From the NCBI GenBank assembly GCA_020744225.1, contig JAGMWG010000006.1, forward strand, positions 496,001-560,000: 64,000 nucleotides of DNA. Direction: 5' to 3'. The stretch comes from Paraphoma chrysanthemicola. Its lineage: Eukaryota > Ascomycota > Dothideomycetes > Pleosporales > Phaeosphaeriaceae. Positions 33,875 to 44,665 of this stretch are shown here, piece by piece. How positions within the stretch are numbered: the stretch's first letter is position 1; each line of letters begins with the position of its first letter. The notes below the pieces were generated by a model that searched no databases, was not told where the DNA came from, and worked only from the letters and a program-made list of their open reading frames with translations. The position numbers and the translations under genes are program-made.

Positions 33875-35833
33875 CTAGCTGTTCCGAGCGCTCACCCACT
33901 GTCCTCCGCGTATGACCTCGCGTCCGCCAATCATGGCGAAGGCACGGTCGGCTACCTCAACATGGTCCTGCAACACGCGGGACTGTCCCGAGGTGGTGAG
34001 TAGGATCCTGAAGATGCTGGGAGCCGACCTCTGGTGCTCGAAAAGTACTGTGAGAAGAGCGCTGCACCATTGTGCACCACCTGTGAACGACAAGTCATTC
34101 AGTCCATCAATCACGCACAAGCCAAGTTGTGGGGTCGTTCTCAGAAGTTGTGCGAGCAACTCAAGAGCATATGACCAGTTGGCGTCGCTTCCATCGAGCT
34201 TTTTCATCTGATCATACGACGCTTTGAAGCTGTTGTTTGCCACCGCGAATTGCAGGAGTTGGGTGACGAGACTGAACACTAGTCCTATCAGGCCCACCCT
34301 TTCCACGTCGCGATCTGCCGGCAGAGTCGCAAATCGAGGCCTCTCACAGAAATGTGAGATAATGGGCAGCTCCGCTTGCCATGCTGCGACCAACAAGCTT
34401 AAAGCGGCCGCACGCGAACTCGACATGCCGACTTGTATTGCTTCGGGACTTGACACCCAGAGAGTCGGTGAGGCATCATCGTTACCAAGCCAGCCGTGGA
34501 GCCTCGCAGATATGTCGACATCAGGGATCCAGAACTTGCCGTCAGTCATGAACAAGTGGCCATCGGTCCCGATGATGAATCGTTCCAGAGATTTTGAGTA
34601 GTCTCTCGTGGCTTCGCGGTTCAGAATATTTGGCGCCAGGCTGTTGTCTGCAACAGACGGGGAAATGCTCGTGGCATGCGGCTCTGATCCGTGCCTGACG
34701 GTTGATGCTTCGATGCGTTCTCTTTTGTGCAAATTTTGCAGCAATTCTTGGACGCTCCTTCCTGCCAGTCTTAAGGTATACTGGTCGGGAGTCTGCAGTC
34801 GCTGGCGGCGGATCTCTTCTCGTCGCTCTTGATCAGTGTGCTGGATCCTGAGCCAGGCAAATTGGGCCAAATCATTTTGACGATACATCTCTGTCACGGT
34901 TTTCTCGATCTTTGTGGCGGCCTTTTCGTACTGATCCTTCAACTTCTCGTTGAAGCTGGCGAAGAATCTGGACGGCTTCGACTTCAGATACCATTCCATC
35001 GCGTTGCGGTAGAAGGCAAATACCTGGGCGTACAGCTGGGAGAGTAGCTGCCGCATTTCACGTGTCCGAACTAGAAACAGCATTTTGGCTGCTCGCGCTG
35101 CTTTCTCGGTTATCTCGGTGACAGTTTCTGAGATGACTTCCGCTATCTCATCATGATTAACAGCAGCACCGATAATCAGTTTCAGGCTGCCGCAGAGCAC
35201 AGAGGCATACTCATTCTGCGATGGAAAGATCGCAAAGACGTTTTTGTGGGCATCTAAGGAGCCGCAAAGACTCCGAAAACGACGAGCAGGCTGTGGATAT
35301 GTGAGCGCCCGGCAAAGATGGTCATTTCCCGCCAGCGTCCAAACTCACCTCCCCTTGCTTGCTTTTCCACTCGCCTTCTGTGGCTTTCACGAACTCACTC
35401 AACTGTGCGAACCCGTACCCGACCCTATCTCCGACGGCGTCATTCGCCGCCGCTCGTGCTGTCTTTCGACGGAAAGCTAGTTTCGTCAATTTCGGTGCGT
35501 GCTCTGACATTTCTAGTCTATCGCAAGTCTCTTTCAAGGCCAACCTTGCGATTTCGGCTGCGTGGAAGATAGCGTTGCTATGATTATACTGTCAGTGCCA
35601 ATACTCAGAATCACAATGGGGACTCATCCTTACTCCCCATTTTCATCTTGGAAGAGGTCGCGCATACGGGCTTCCATCTGCGCGTTGACAATCTCATCGT
35701 CCTCTTCTTGAGCGCTGATTGCTGCCCGCTCGAGGGTTGTATTTCCAGCCAGTTCGCCTGTGAATCTTCTCACCAGGGCTCGGCCATCCATCTGCTCGAC
35801 CACATCTCGCACGACGAATCCATTTACTGCCAT
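33875..35833 (-). CDS. DUF7708-domain protein with degenerate NTPase-like C-terminus
   Basis: Three exons (35833-35634, 35577-35349, 35290-33875) give 614 residues. Residues about 60-290 match the N-terminal helical domain DUF7708 of fungal NACHT/STAND-like proteins: FRSLCGSLDAHKNVFAIFPS, QNEYASVLCGSLKLIIGAAV, NHDEIAEVISETVTEI, then coiled helices. The C-terminal part keeps STAND-like order (LWVSSPEAIQVGMSSSRAAAL, PIISHFCERP, LVFSLVTQLL, LCVIDGLNDL) where a nucleotide-binding domain would sit. The first segment lacks a Walker A GxxxxGKT; CVIDGLND resembles Walker B. It may be a non-hydrolysing regulator. Introns of 56 and 58 nt; the first uses the tag acceptor at 35578-35580. Start ATG 35833 is the first in frame. 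Divergent from the AAA ATPase gene. Confidence 0.75.
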
Positions 35834-36386
35834 CTCAGTTCGACTGACAAAAGCCGTTTTCAGAGAATGAAAAGCAGCCACTTTAGGGGAAATACTTCTC
35901 AGCCGAGATATGACTGCTAGGCGATAAACCTTACGAATATGTCGGACAATCCCACATTAGCTTGCCATGGTTTGGCGGTATCGCGCATGAGCAGGGATCC
36001 TTCGGGGGCCAAAATGGCTGTTGCGACTGCCACTCAGCAAACACTGTAAGCGCGCACAAGGCTGGAGAGCCTGTTTTCGATCATTCCGAGTTACACAGCA
36101 GCGGATAGAACCAATAAGGTCTCCGCCCATGTGTCGCTGACCACCCTTCTGAGGTAAATCTAGGTGCTCCTTGAGTCGACTGCGCATAGCGCCCTAGTTA
36201 TCGCAATGACACCACATTGTAGAGCCGCATAACTACCTGCGGCCGGCTAATTTAAAGCCTTATTGATGGTCCTCCACGTTTGAACACCTGACAACTCCTG
36301 GTTACTTTTTGTGCTTGCTTGCGATAGACGACCAACAGGTACTCGCGCTGCGCTGTTACATGCGCAGCCTTGCGTCTTGGAACAGC
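35834..36386. promoter_or_regulatory. Shared divergent promoter of DUF7708 and AAA ATPase genes
   Basis: 553 bp between two divergent starts (35833 minus, 36387 plus). No specific motif called; no additional exon supported. Confidence 0.5.
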
Positions 36387-39300
36387 ATGGCGGATACACA
36401 GCCTCCTTCTCCGATCTCCCTCTCTGACGACAACTCACTTGACAAGTCTCGCTTCGCGAATGGCACAGATCGATCTTCTGGGGACGAGGGCCAGGGAGAA
36501 TCGGTCAACGAAATTTCAAACAACGCACCACCTGAGGCCACTCCAGGCCCTGACACGGAAGCTGGAGCTGAGGGTAAGACACGCGAAGCGAATTCGTTGC
36601 TAAAATACCCGACTAAAGTGAGCAGAAGTGCCAATTCCGAAGACCCCACGCCGACAGAAGGTGGATTTGGACCGAATAGTTGCAGCTATTGACAAAGCCC
36701 GGGCGGCGGGTCAAGAAGCACTTCATGTTGGTTCACAAGACCGTCCGGAAAAGCCGAGATTCATCAACGTACGCCTTGGTACTTCTGATTGGTATGTCGT
36801 ACCATGGGAGGCGGTGTATTCATGGCATGTAAGCTGTTCCCATTTCCTCAAAGATCAACATGTCGAGATGGCTGGCTGGCTGATCACCCACAGCAAGTCA
36901 AAATCCTCCTGATGGAGTGGTATCTGGAGGATAAAGATGTCTTGAAGGAAGTAGTAGATGGCGACATCACGGTCCAAGGCGAAGGTGCCGTAATAATACT
37001 TCCCCAGACGTGGTCAAACGTCGTGGAGCATAATGCTCACATACAGATCTTGCCGCACTCGACTTACGATGAGTCGGCTTCTTCCGAAGCATCCGTCGAA
37101 GACGAGGAGGCCTGTTACGAAAATCGGGTGCAATATGTTGTCAACTACTACCAGGCAGTTCCCGGAGACAACACTTTTCTCTTCATGGATAGGGTAGCCT
37201 CTGGAAAGCCTGTCAATTTCAAGGTTGTTGATAATGCTGAGAAGTTGCCAGTATTGGAAGAGACTAAAGAAATTACGACACCGCAATACAGAATGCCAAA
37301 AAAGGAAGACGACGGCGAGGAAAAGTTAACAAGGATTGGTCCTCAGGATCGTGTGATTAGCACGCGCCTCAAGATCAATTCTCCATTTCTACTGAACATT
37401 CTCAGATCCGTTGTTGCCTATACAACCAGAGCTCCGGACGGGCAGGAGTGCGGTCTTGGCCCCGGACTTTATGATCATCCGTACCAGGAGCTTTACCATC
37501 ACATGCCTGATTTGATGCGATATAAGACGGAAAAGTCAGAGCTTCGTGCTAAGCACTCGGACGCTTTCAATGAGAAGTTCGATGAGCACGTCGACCTCCT
37601 GTGGCACTATCTGAGTGAACAACCATCCGTACCGATCAAAGAGTGTCAAGCGCGCTGGGAGAGCAGGATCCCCAGCGTCACATTTGCGACGTGTTGGTTA
37701 CTTCTTCAACCTGGTACGGACGTATATGTCCGTGAAGATGATGGCTCACTCAACGCATATGTCATCGATACAGTGATAGGAGGCGTTGGCGAGAAAGATG
37801 GACGAAAGACGAGCACTACTTATGTAGTGAACACGTGGAATCTGGCATACGACGGAGAATGCATAGGTCCAACCGAAAGGAGTGTTACAATAAAAGTCTT
37901 CGACAATGAGCGCGATATCACCAGCCTCCCTGTCTTCCCCGTGAGGTTCATTGACGACACCGACGAGGGACTCCAAAGGAACCGATTGATTGCACGCGGG
38001 AAGAATTATTTTCGGTATTCTCAGCATCCATCGTTCCTTGAGTACTCTGGAACTGGTCTATTAAAGGGGGCAAAGAAGGTATCGCATACCTATCAACGAC
38101 TCACGAGAGCATGCGGTTCTTAGCTGACTCCCTGCAGTACAAGCGATCACGCGTGGTCGTGGAACACGCCACACTTCCTTGGGGGGGTTTTGTCCTCCAA
38201 CCATCTCTTATTCACCATATTCCCGAAATTGACGCGACACGGATTCGTGAGTCAGTTCGAATTCCGCACTGCGAGTGCAAGGAATGCACAACCTCCGTCG
38301 AGTCTCAAGAAACGTATGAACAAGACAAGTTTCATGACTATTATACGATGGTCCCAAGCGAGAGCGTACATCCAACCGAGCATCAATATATGCTCATGGC
38401 ATCACATATGTTCGCCTTCATTCTGAAGGATCGTACTTATGGTACGTGACCCGACTACCTTCGCAGGATCGCAGCTAATTCGTCCAACAGACCTACTCGA
38501 CGTAGAAGAGCTGAACGAGCCAGACATGGCTGAAAATGCAATAGAAAATCTAGTTATGGGGAATGATGACAAAGAGCTAATCAAGGCTGTCGCCAAGATC
38601 TATACTGACAGCAGCCAATCCAACTTGTTCAGCGCAGATTTCATCCATGGCAAGGGCGAGGGTCAGATCATCCTTCTTCATGGACCTCCTGGAACGGGAA
38701 AGACCTTGACCGCGGGTAATTATGCCCGCTAGGAATTCATATGTCATGATGAGCTGACTTAACCACAGAGTCTGTGGCTGAGTTCACCCGTCGTCCGCTA
38801 TTAAGCATCACCGCGGCGGACCTTGGCCACGAGCCCGAAGCCTTGGAGCGCAGCCTGCTCAACTACTTTAAGCGCGCCAGCGACTGGGATGCCATTGTCC
38901 TCCTCGACGAAGCAGATGTGTACCTCGAGCGCCGCACATTTCACGATTTGAAGCGCAACAGTATAGTATCCGGTAAGGCACCCTCTGCGTCTCTCATCAA
39001 ATTGTCGATCACTCATATGGTCAACCAGTGTTCCTCCGCGCCCTCGACTACTTCCAGGGTATCCTTTTCCTGACCACCAACCGCGTCGGCCACTTCGACG
39101 AGGCGTTCATGTCGCGCATCCATCTCTCTCTCGGCTATGACAAGTTAGACAACGCCGCAAGGGTCAAGATCTGGGACAATCTCTTCAAGAAGCTGAAAGA
39201 CGATCACAAGCGTGGCGGCCTTGATATCCGCCACGAATACGACGCCAAGATGTATGTCCGCAGCAAAGAAGTGCAAGCCCTTGAATGGAACGGTCGTGAG

Positions 39301-39633
39301 ATTCGCAACGGTAAGCAAACACCCTACTCTTGTCTACCCTATTCTTGTATATATCACTCGTCTAACGCACAACCAACATACCAAATTTCCCCACAACTAA
39401 CCTGCATAGCCTTCCAAACCGCCGTCGCTCTCTCTGTATACGACTGGAAACACAAGAAAAACGACGACCACCCCGAAGTCACTGAAAACCACCTCAAGCA
39501 AGTCGTCAGCATGTCGTCTGCGTTCCGGAAGTATATGAAAGCTGCACACGAAGGTATGGACGACTCGGCGTTAGCGCTAAAGTATGGGAATCGCGAGGAT
39601 GGGTATCCGAGTACGCCGTTGAGACAGGTTTGA
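36387..39633 (+). CDS. AAA ATPase with N-terminal DUF7025-type region
   Basis: Eight exons (36387-36573, 36626-36828, 36894-38078, 38138-38441, 38491-38715, 38769-38972, 39029-39310, 39410-39633) give 937 residues in a single consistent frame. The N-terminus is acidic and disordered. The middle has the long conserved region of fungal DUF7025 ATPases (LLLQPGTDVYVRED, WNLAYDGECIGP). The AAA core has Walker A GPPGTGKT (691-698), Walker B AIVLLDEADVYLE (about 743-755), sensor-1 ILFLTTNRVGHFDEAFMSRI and a C-terminal helical lid. An intron falls right after the Walker A motif. This architecture is common in ascomycetes and probably forms hexamers that remodel unknown protein clients; specific role unknown. 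The longest intron is 99 nt (39311-39409). Confidence 0.9.
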
Positions 39634-40081
39634 TTGTTGATCAATGACAGTTACTGGCGATATAGAGTGCTGCTAGAATATTCGACGGGTAGAGGGAAGG
39701 CCTCACGCATATTACGATCTATAAGCATTTGCGCTGAAACATGCATAAACAAAAATGAGAAGACTTCACATGCTGAAGTCACTGGAGTGGAAGTATCGCT
39801 CAATCGTGAAAAAGTTCATGTACAATTTTCCCTCGTTCATCCGGCTCACCGGAATAATCACTACATACACTCCCTCAACTCGTATTTCTCTCCTCATCAT
39901 GCTCGTCCTCATTCCCATTCCCTTCATCACACAAAGTAGTGCAAGGTAATGCCCAACAAACCCCAACGCCAAACATGACCCATGAAAACATACCGAGTAA
40001 AAGCGAACGCAACATGCAAAACGAAAGCATAAAACTCGCTCATGATCAACGACAAAAATGTCCAAAGCGCACCGGCTAGGC
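39634..40081. other. Convergent intergenic region
   Basis: 448 bp between the stop codons of the AAA ATPase (plus) and the F-BAR gene (minus); two 3' UTRs. No coding signal. Confidence 0.55.
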
Positions 40082-40965
40082 CTAGCAAGCCTGGAGGTAA
40101 TTACTCGGCACAAGACCCGGTCGACCTGTCTTGCCCACTGCTTCTGCTTCCCACCATCCATCGTCCTGGAGTCTGAGGACGGCGAGGATATCGCCTTTTT
40201 GGAAGCCGAGTTCTTCTGGGATTTGTGCGTTGTAATTGTACATTGCTCGCGCTACAAAGACAAGTTAGCTTCATGCCTGCCCACAAAATCGAAACAAAGC
40301 TCAGGGGGTTGATGGATGGTGACTTACAATAATGCAAAATAATCCGTCCATCGCGATTATACTGCTTGGGTTCCGCAAGACTCTTGCTCCGGACACGACT
40401 CTCGGCGCGCACACTACTTCCTCCGCCACCGCTGCCGCCGCCGTTGAAATTGAATTCGCTTGCGCCGCTACCGCCAGCATAGTAGGAGCTTTGTGGACGC
40501 TGCTGTGTGCCTCTGCCGCGCTGGCTGCCGCCGTATACACTTCCTTCGCCGCGCTCGCTTGGTGCAGCGATGGAAAGAGCCATTTTGCTGCTGTGGGAGC
40601 TGGACGGGCGATCGAAGGATTGCTGGCGGAATGCGGGTTGTGGGCTGACGGCGCGAGAAACAGGCGCCGCGCGGGACGCAGGACGGGATTGGGGTTGTGC
40701 TTGTTGAGCAAAGGCGGGCTGGGGTGGCGGTTGTGGTGATGCAGCGCGTGGCATGGTGTTGACGCTTGGGGAGCCGCCGCGCACAGAGGAGTAAGAGTTG
40801 CGTCCTACAGGTGTGCCATAGGCTTGAGCTGGGGCAGTCGCGGTTTGAGCACGCGGTCGAGCTGCCGGGGTGGGCGCCACGTAGGGGTTGGGCGAAGCTG
40901 TGCGGTAGCTGTTCTTGGGTGCTTGTGGTTGCTGAGGCTGTGGCGGAGGCTGCTGTTGTTGCTGT

Positions 40966-41010
<45 letters not shown>

Positions 41011-43523
41011 TCTCGCTGTTGTGGTCGGTACGTTGTGGGAGACGGAGCCTGCTGCTGAGATGCTCCACGGTAAGAAGACGGCGATGGTTGCTGTGACGTT
41101 TGGCTGTACAACGCCGGTCGAGGGCTTGTAGCACGGGGTGGTGCAGGAGATGCTGCTCTTGGAGGCTCCTGCTTAGTCGGGCTCCGCGAAGAAGATCGAG
41201 CTTCGGCACCGCCGTTGAACACGTTGACCTTCTGGTTGACGTACATCTGCGTCGTCTTCTGCATCTGACGGGAGGTGTGCGCTGGTTTGGGAGCCCCAAG
41301 ACGCGACATTGGCGGCTGATCATAGGAAGGAGGAGGCGTGCCTCGCTTCGCGGCGTTGATAGACGCATTCGCCAGCGGCGTTGGCGCACCTCCAGGCAGA
41401 TTCGCGCCCACCGCTGGTGTTGCTGGAGGCTGAGGTGTAGCTAGGCCGTGGTACCGGTCCGCAGACACGCGCAAGGAGGTTTGCTTCGTGACGCCTTTGA
41501 GCTCCTCCAGCGCTTGTGCGATAGGATCCAGCTCTTCCTGGGTTTCCTGTTGCTTTGGTTGACGTTTCTTGTCGGGTGAGGCCACATCAAACACGTTATT
41601 GCCGACGTTCAATTGGAAGTTTGCGCGAGGATCAACCGGTTCTGGACTGGCTGAGCGAGGGGCGTCCTGGATCACGTTGCCTCGAGCACCCCGTCCAAAA
41701 GGCCTAGTTGGGCTGACGTTCTCATCATTAGTCCTTCTTGATGTTGGTGCCCACGTGTTGCGGCTGGTGGGGGTGATGGTTGGTGGCTCCTTCTCATGCT
41801 TGCTCCTACGACGAGTGAATGGACTGTTGAAGAACCCTCTCTTCTTGGCGACGGATCCATCTTCAATTGGACTGGGCTCAGGTAGTGGGGACTGCGCCAT
41901 TGGCTTGCCAGGAGAGGCCGAGCCGCTCGGTGGCTCGATGCTAGAGAATGAAGTGGGATTGGAATAGTCGCTCTGCGAGTCTCTGCTTGAGGGCCTGACG
42001 GGGCTAGGAATTGTGCTACGGTCGGAAGGAGGTCCAATTCTGCAGTATTGTGTCATGCCATCTGCCGGGTAGTCATTGTGCGGCACCTGGCTCTGCTGGT
42101 AGTTCTGACGAGCCTGTTGCTGGGCCTGTATCAGGCGAGGATCTGGCTGGATGTTTCGGTGCGCCTGCATCTGCTGCATCGGCTGGACAGGCTGAAGAGG
42201 CTGAAGAGGTTGAAGAGGCTGAAGAGGTTGAAGAGGCTGAATAGGCTGAACAGGGCGACTTTGTTGTACTGGTTGTGGAGGTGGCGCGGTTTGACGGGGA
42301 GCAACGTTGATCTGGTCCTGTGGAATCTTTGGTCGCAGGGCAACTTCAATCTCGTCCTGCGGGATGGGCTGCGTGTCCTGCTGAAGTCCCAACTCTTTTG
42401 CTAGGGGATTGTTTGGATCATGGTGCGACTCGAACATGGACGGCTGCGGCGAAGACGCGCGGTAGGCGGGATTCATAGTCCGTGCAAACTGCGCAACGGA
42501 GTAGTTCTCGTCCTCGGATGCTTGCGACGATGTTTCCGCGTCCCCACGGCAGAAGTTGATGAACTTTGGAGGATCGGGTATCTCCTGGCCGGTTCCCAAC
42601 TCCTTAATGAAGCCTGTGATGTCCTTTTCCACGTCGCAGTCCTCCAGGGACAGACGCATCTTCTCACACGAAGCGTCGTCGCTCACGCAAACGGTTGAAG
42701 CGATGTTGGCAAAGTTCCACAGGCTGCTTTTGGTGTAGTCAATACGCTCTTCTTCGAGGTCTTGGAATTTCTGGTCGCAGTCAGTAGGCGTCTTTTCATG
42801 ATGTACGGTCTGCGTACGTCGCATGCGGCTTTCCAGTCCCTATTCCAGCGACCTGTTGTCTCCTCGAGGACCTTCACTGCCGCCTCGTACTCGGCGCTAG
42901 TTGTGGAGAGATTGATCTGTGTCTTCTCTAGCTTCGCCTTGTTCTTGCGCTCCTCGTGGCCCATGACCATGTGCGCCTGCGCAAGGAAGCCCTTGATCTT
43001 GAGGCAGTCTTGCTCGTACCGGTCGCGGGCCTTGTTCACTGTGGCTGTCTGCTGCATCTTGAGCTTCAGCAGCTTCTCGATGCCGTTCTGCACAATCTTG
43101 CGCCGCTCCTTCATGCCGCCGGCGAAGGCAGCGAGCGGCTCTTCCAGCTCCGTCTTCATCTGCTGTGCGATGCTGGAGTGTGACTTGCCCATGGACTCGA
43201 CCTCGGCTCGGATGACATCACAGGATAGTCGCAGGGTGCCGGACTCGGAAGAGCCCAGCGGTTTTCGGGAGAGATTGAGGAGCTTGCGTGCGTATTCTTC
43301 CTCAATGGCGGCGCGCGCGGCGTAGAAGTTCTTGAGCTCGTCGTTGGCGACCTTTGCATTGTGCATGCGGTCGAGCATGGGGCAGACGCCGGCGTCATCT
43401 TTGCCCCAGAAGTTGTTGGCGACTGCGGCGGTTAGTGAGTGTACGGTGCATCACTGTACTGTCCGGGCTGTGCATACATGAGAGGGAGACTGAGGGCGGC
43501 TCGGTGGCCGTGGTCCCGCCCAT
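40082..43523 (-). CDS. F-BAR and SH3 domain cytokinesis protein (Imp2/Cdc15/Hof1-like)
   Basis: Four exons (43523-43478, 43422-42818, 42770-40328, 40251-40082) give 1087 residues. The N-terminal F-BAR domain (about residues 16-280) has FANNFWGKDDAGVCPMLDRM, then NAKVANDELKNFYAARAAIE and EYARKLLNLS, the usual opening of Cdc15/PSTPIP-type membrane-bending proteins. A long disordered middle follows, rich in Pro, Gln, Ser, with a QPL/QPV repeat and a polyglutamine tract. The last exon encodes a complete SH3 domain (AMYNYNAQIPEELGFQKGDI, DGWWEAEAV, PGLVPSNYLQ). Homologues organise the actomyosin ring and septum at the plasma membrane. Introns: 55, 47 and 76 nt. Divergent from NOT1. The polyQ length probably varies between strains. 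Confidence 0.92.
40949..41011 (-). repeat. Polyglutamine (CAG/CAA) tract in the F-BAR protein
   Basis: About 21 consecutive Gln codons, mostly CAG with CAA interruptions, between an Arg-Glu and a Pro-rich stretch, in frame in the disordered middle region. Confidence 0.9.
42181..42250 (-). repeat. QPL-type tandem repeat in the F-BAR protein
   Basis: Nine-nucleotide units (aggctgaag / aggttgaag on the plus strand) repeated about seven times, encoding Gln-Pro-Leu and Gln-Pro-Val/Ile triplets. Confidence 0.85.
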
Positions 43524-44665
43524 CGCGGTGGTGGTGGTGTGGAAGCGAAGGGTGTGGTAGTGGCGAGCAAGTCGTGCGGAAACGAATGCGCGGAAACAAT
43601 GCTCGGGGTAAGATATTGAGGGTCGTTTTGGGAGACACAGAGACCGGGTCTGCGTGGTGAGGAGACTGACTGGGGTTGATGCGGGCACGCCTCTGTTTAC
43701 CGGGGTCGCCCATAGCAACGCAACACGAACCGCCCACGCGTGGCGATCCACCACCTCAGCTCGACGCCCATCGCGACCTATCGAGGGGCGTTCTAGTTCG
43801 ACACCCAGCTATTCTTTGTGATATACCTTGTCAACGTGTTGTCCATGGCGCCTTCTGTGTGTCGTTGGCAGACCAGGATGGATCGAGCATCCCGTTCCGG
43901 CAGTCACCCGCAAGCGCTACTGCAGGCACACATGCCCAGATTCGGGAGAGAGTGGTCTACAGCACGTAGAAGAATTTGATAGTGGCCGTCGTCTGACTAC
44001 AGCTCGCGCGTTCATGGTATTGATGGATGTCTCTCAGACACGTGATGGCGGAAGATACCTTGGCAGGTGTCCGATGTGCGAGCATTGAAGCTGCGCAGTT
44101 GGACACAGCAGGCCGTGAGCTGTCATGCTCGTCAGTCCGAGTGCACATTGCGAAATGGGAGCTAGAGTGCCGAAGTGAAACAGGAGCCCTCAATCCTAGA
44201 ATAGGGCAATGTGGTACAAAGCTCATGGCGATCAAGGAGGTGTGCAAGGTCAATGGCGCTCTGTCTCGCACTGGACTGTCTCGCAGTCTGGAGGTGAAGC
44301 TTCAGCGCGACCACGAAGCAACATGTGGGGTAAAGACGTAGCGAGTCTGTCACCTCGCCCATGTGCAGCGCAATGAACTGTGATTTCGCGACAAGATAAT
44401 ATCAGAAAGACACGACACAGTCTTGCTAGCATTGACTGCGTGCTTGCACTGGCTGCGCTACGAGCGTCTCCGCGTGAATGCGTCTAGCGCGAGGCTGGTG
44501 GTCGGTTTCCCTCCATCTGATCTCTGCCAAGGCCGCCGTGTGGGTTCTTCCGTGCTGCATCGCGCCCGACGTCCATCACCACGACGCCAAAACTCGTCTC
44601 ACCTCCGCCATCACCTCCCACCCCCGCCTCACCGCCCACGCGCTGCTCATGGACACGCCCTTTCG
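43524..44665. promoter_or_regulatory. Divergent promoter region of the F-BAR and NOT1 genes
   Basis: 1.1 kb between two divergent starts. The first 100 bp next to the F-BAR ATG carry a CCACCACCACCAC-type run on its coding strand. The half near NOT1 is C-rich. The NOT1 frame is open from 44423, but no ATG precedes 44666 with convincing sequence. Confidence 0.5.

Noticed and set aside
40805..41389. 194-codon ORF within the F-BAR gene
   Set aside because: Shadow frame of the polyQ and Pro-rich coding exon.
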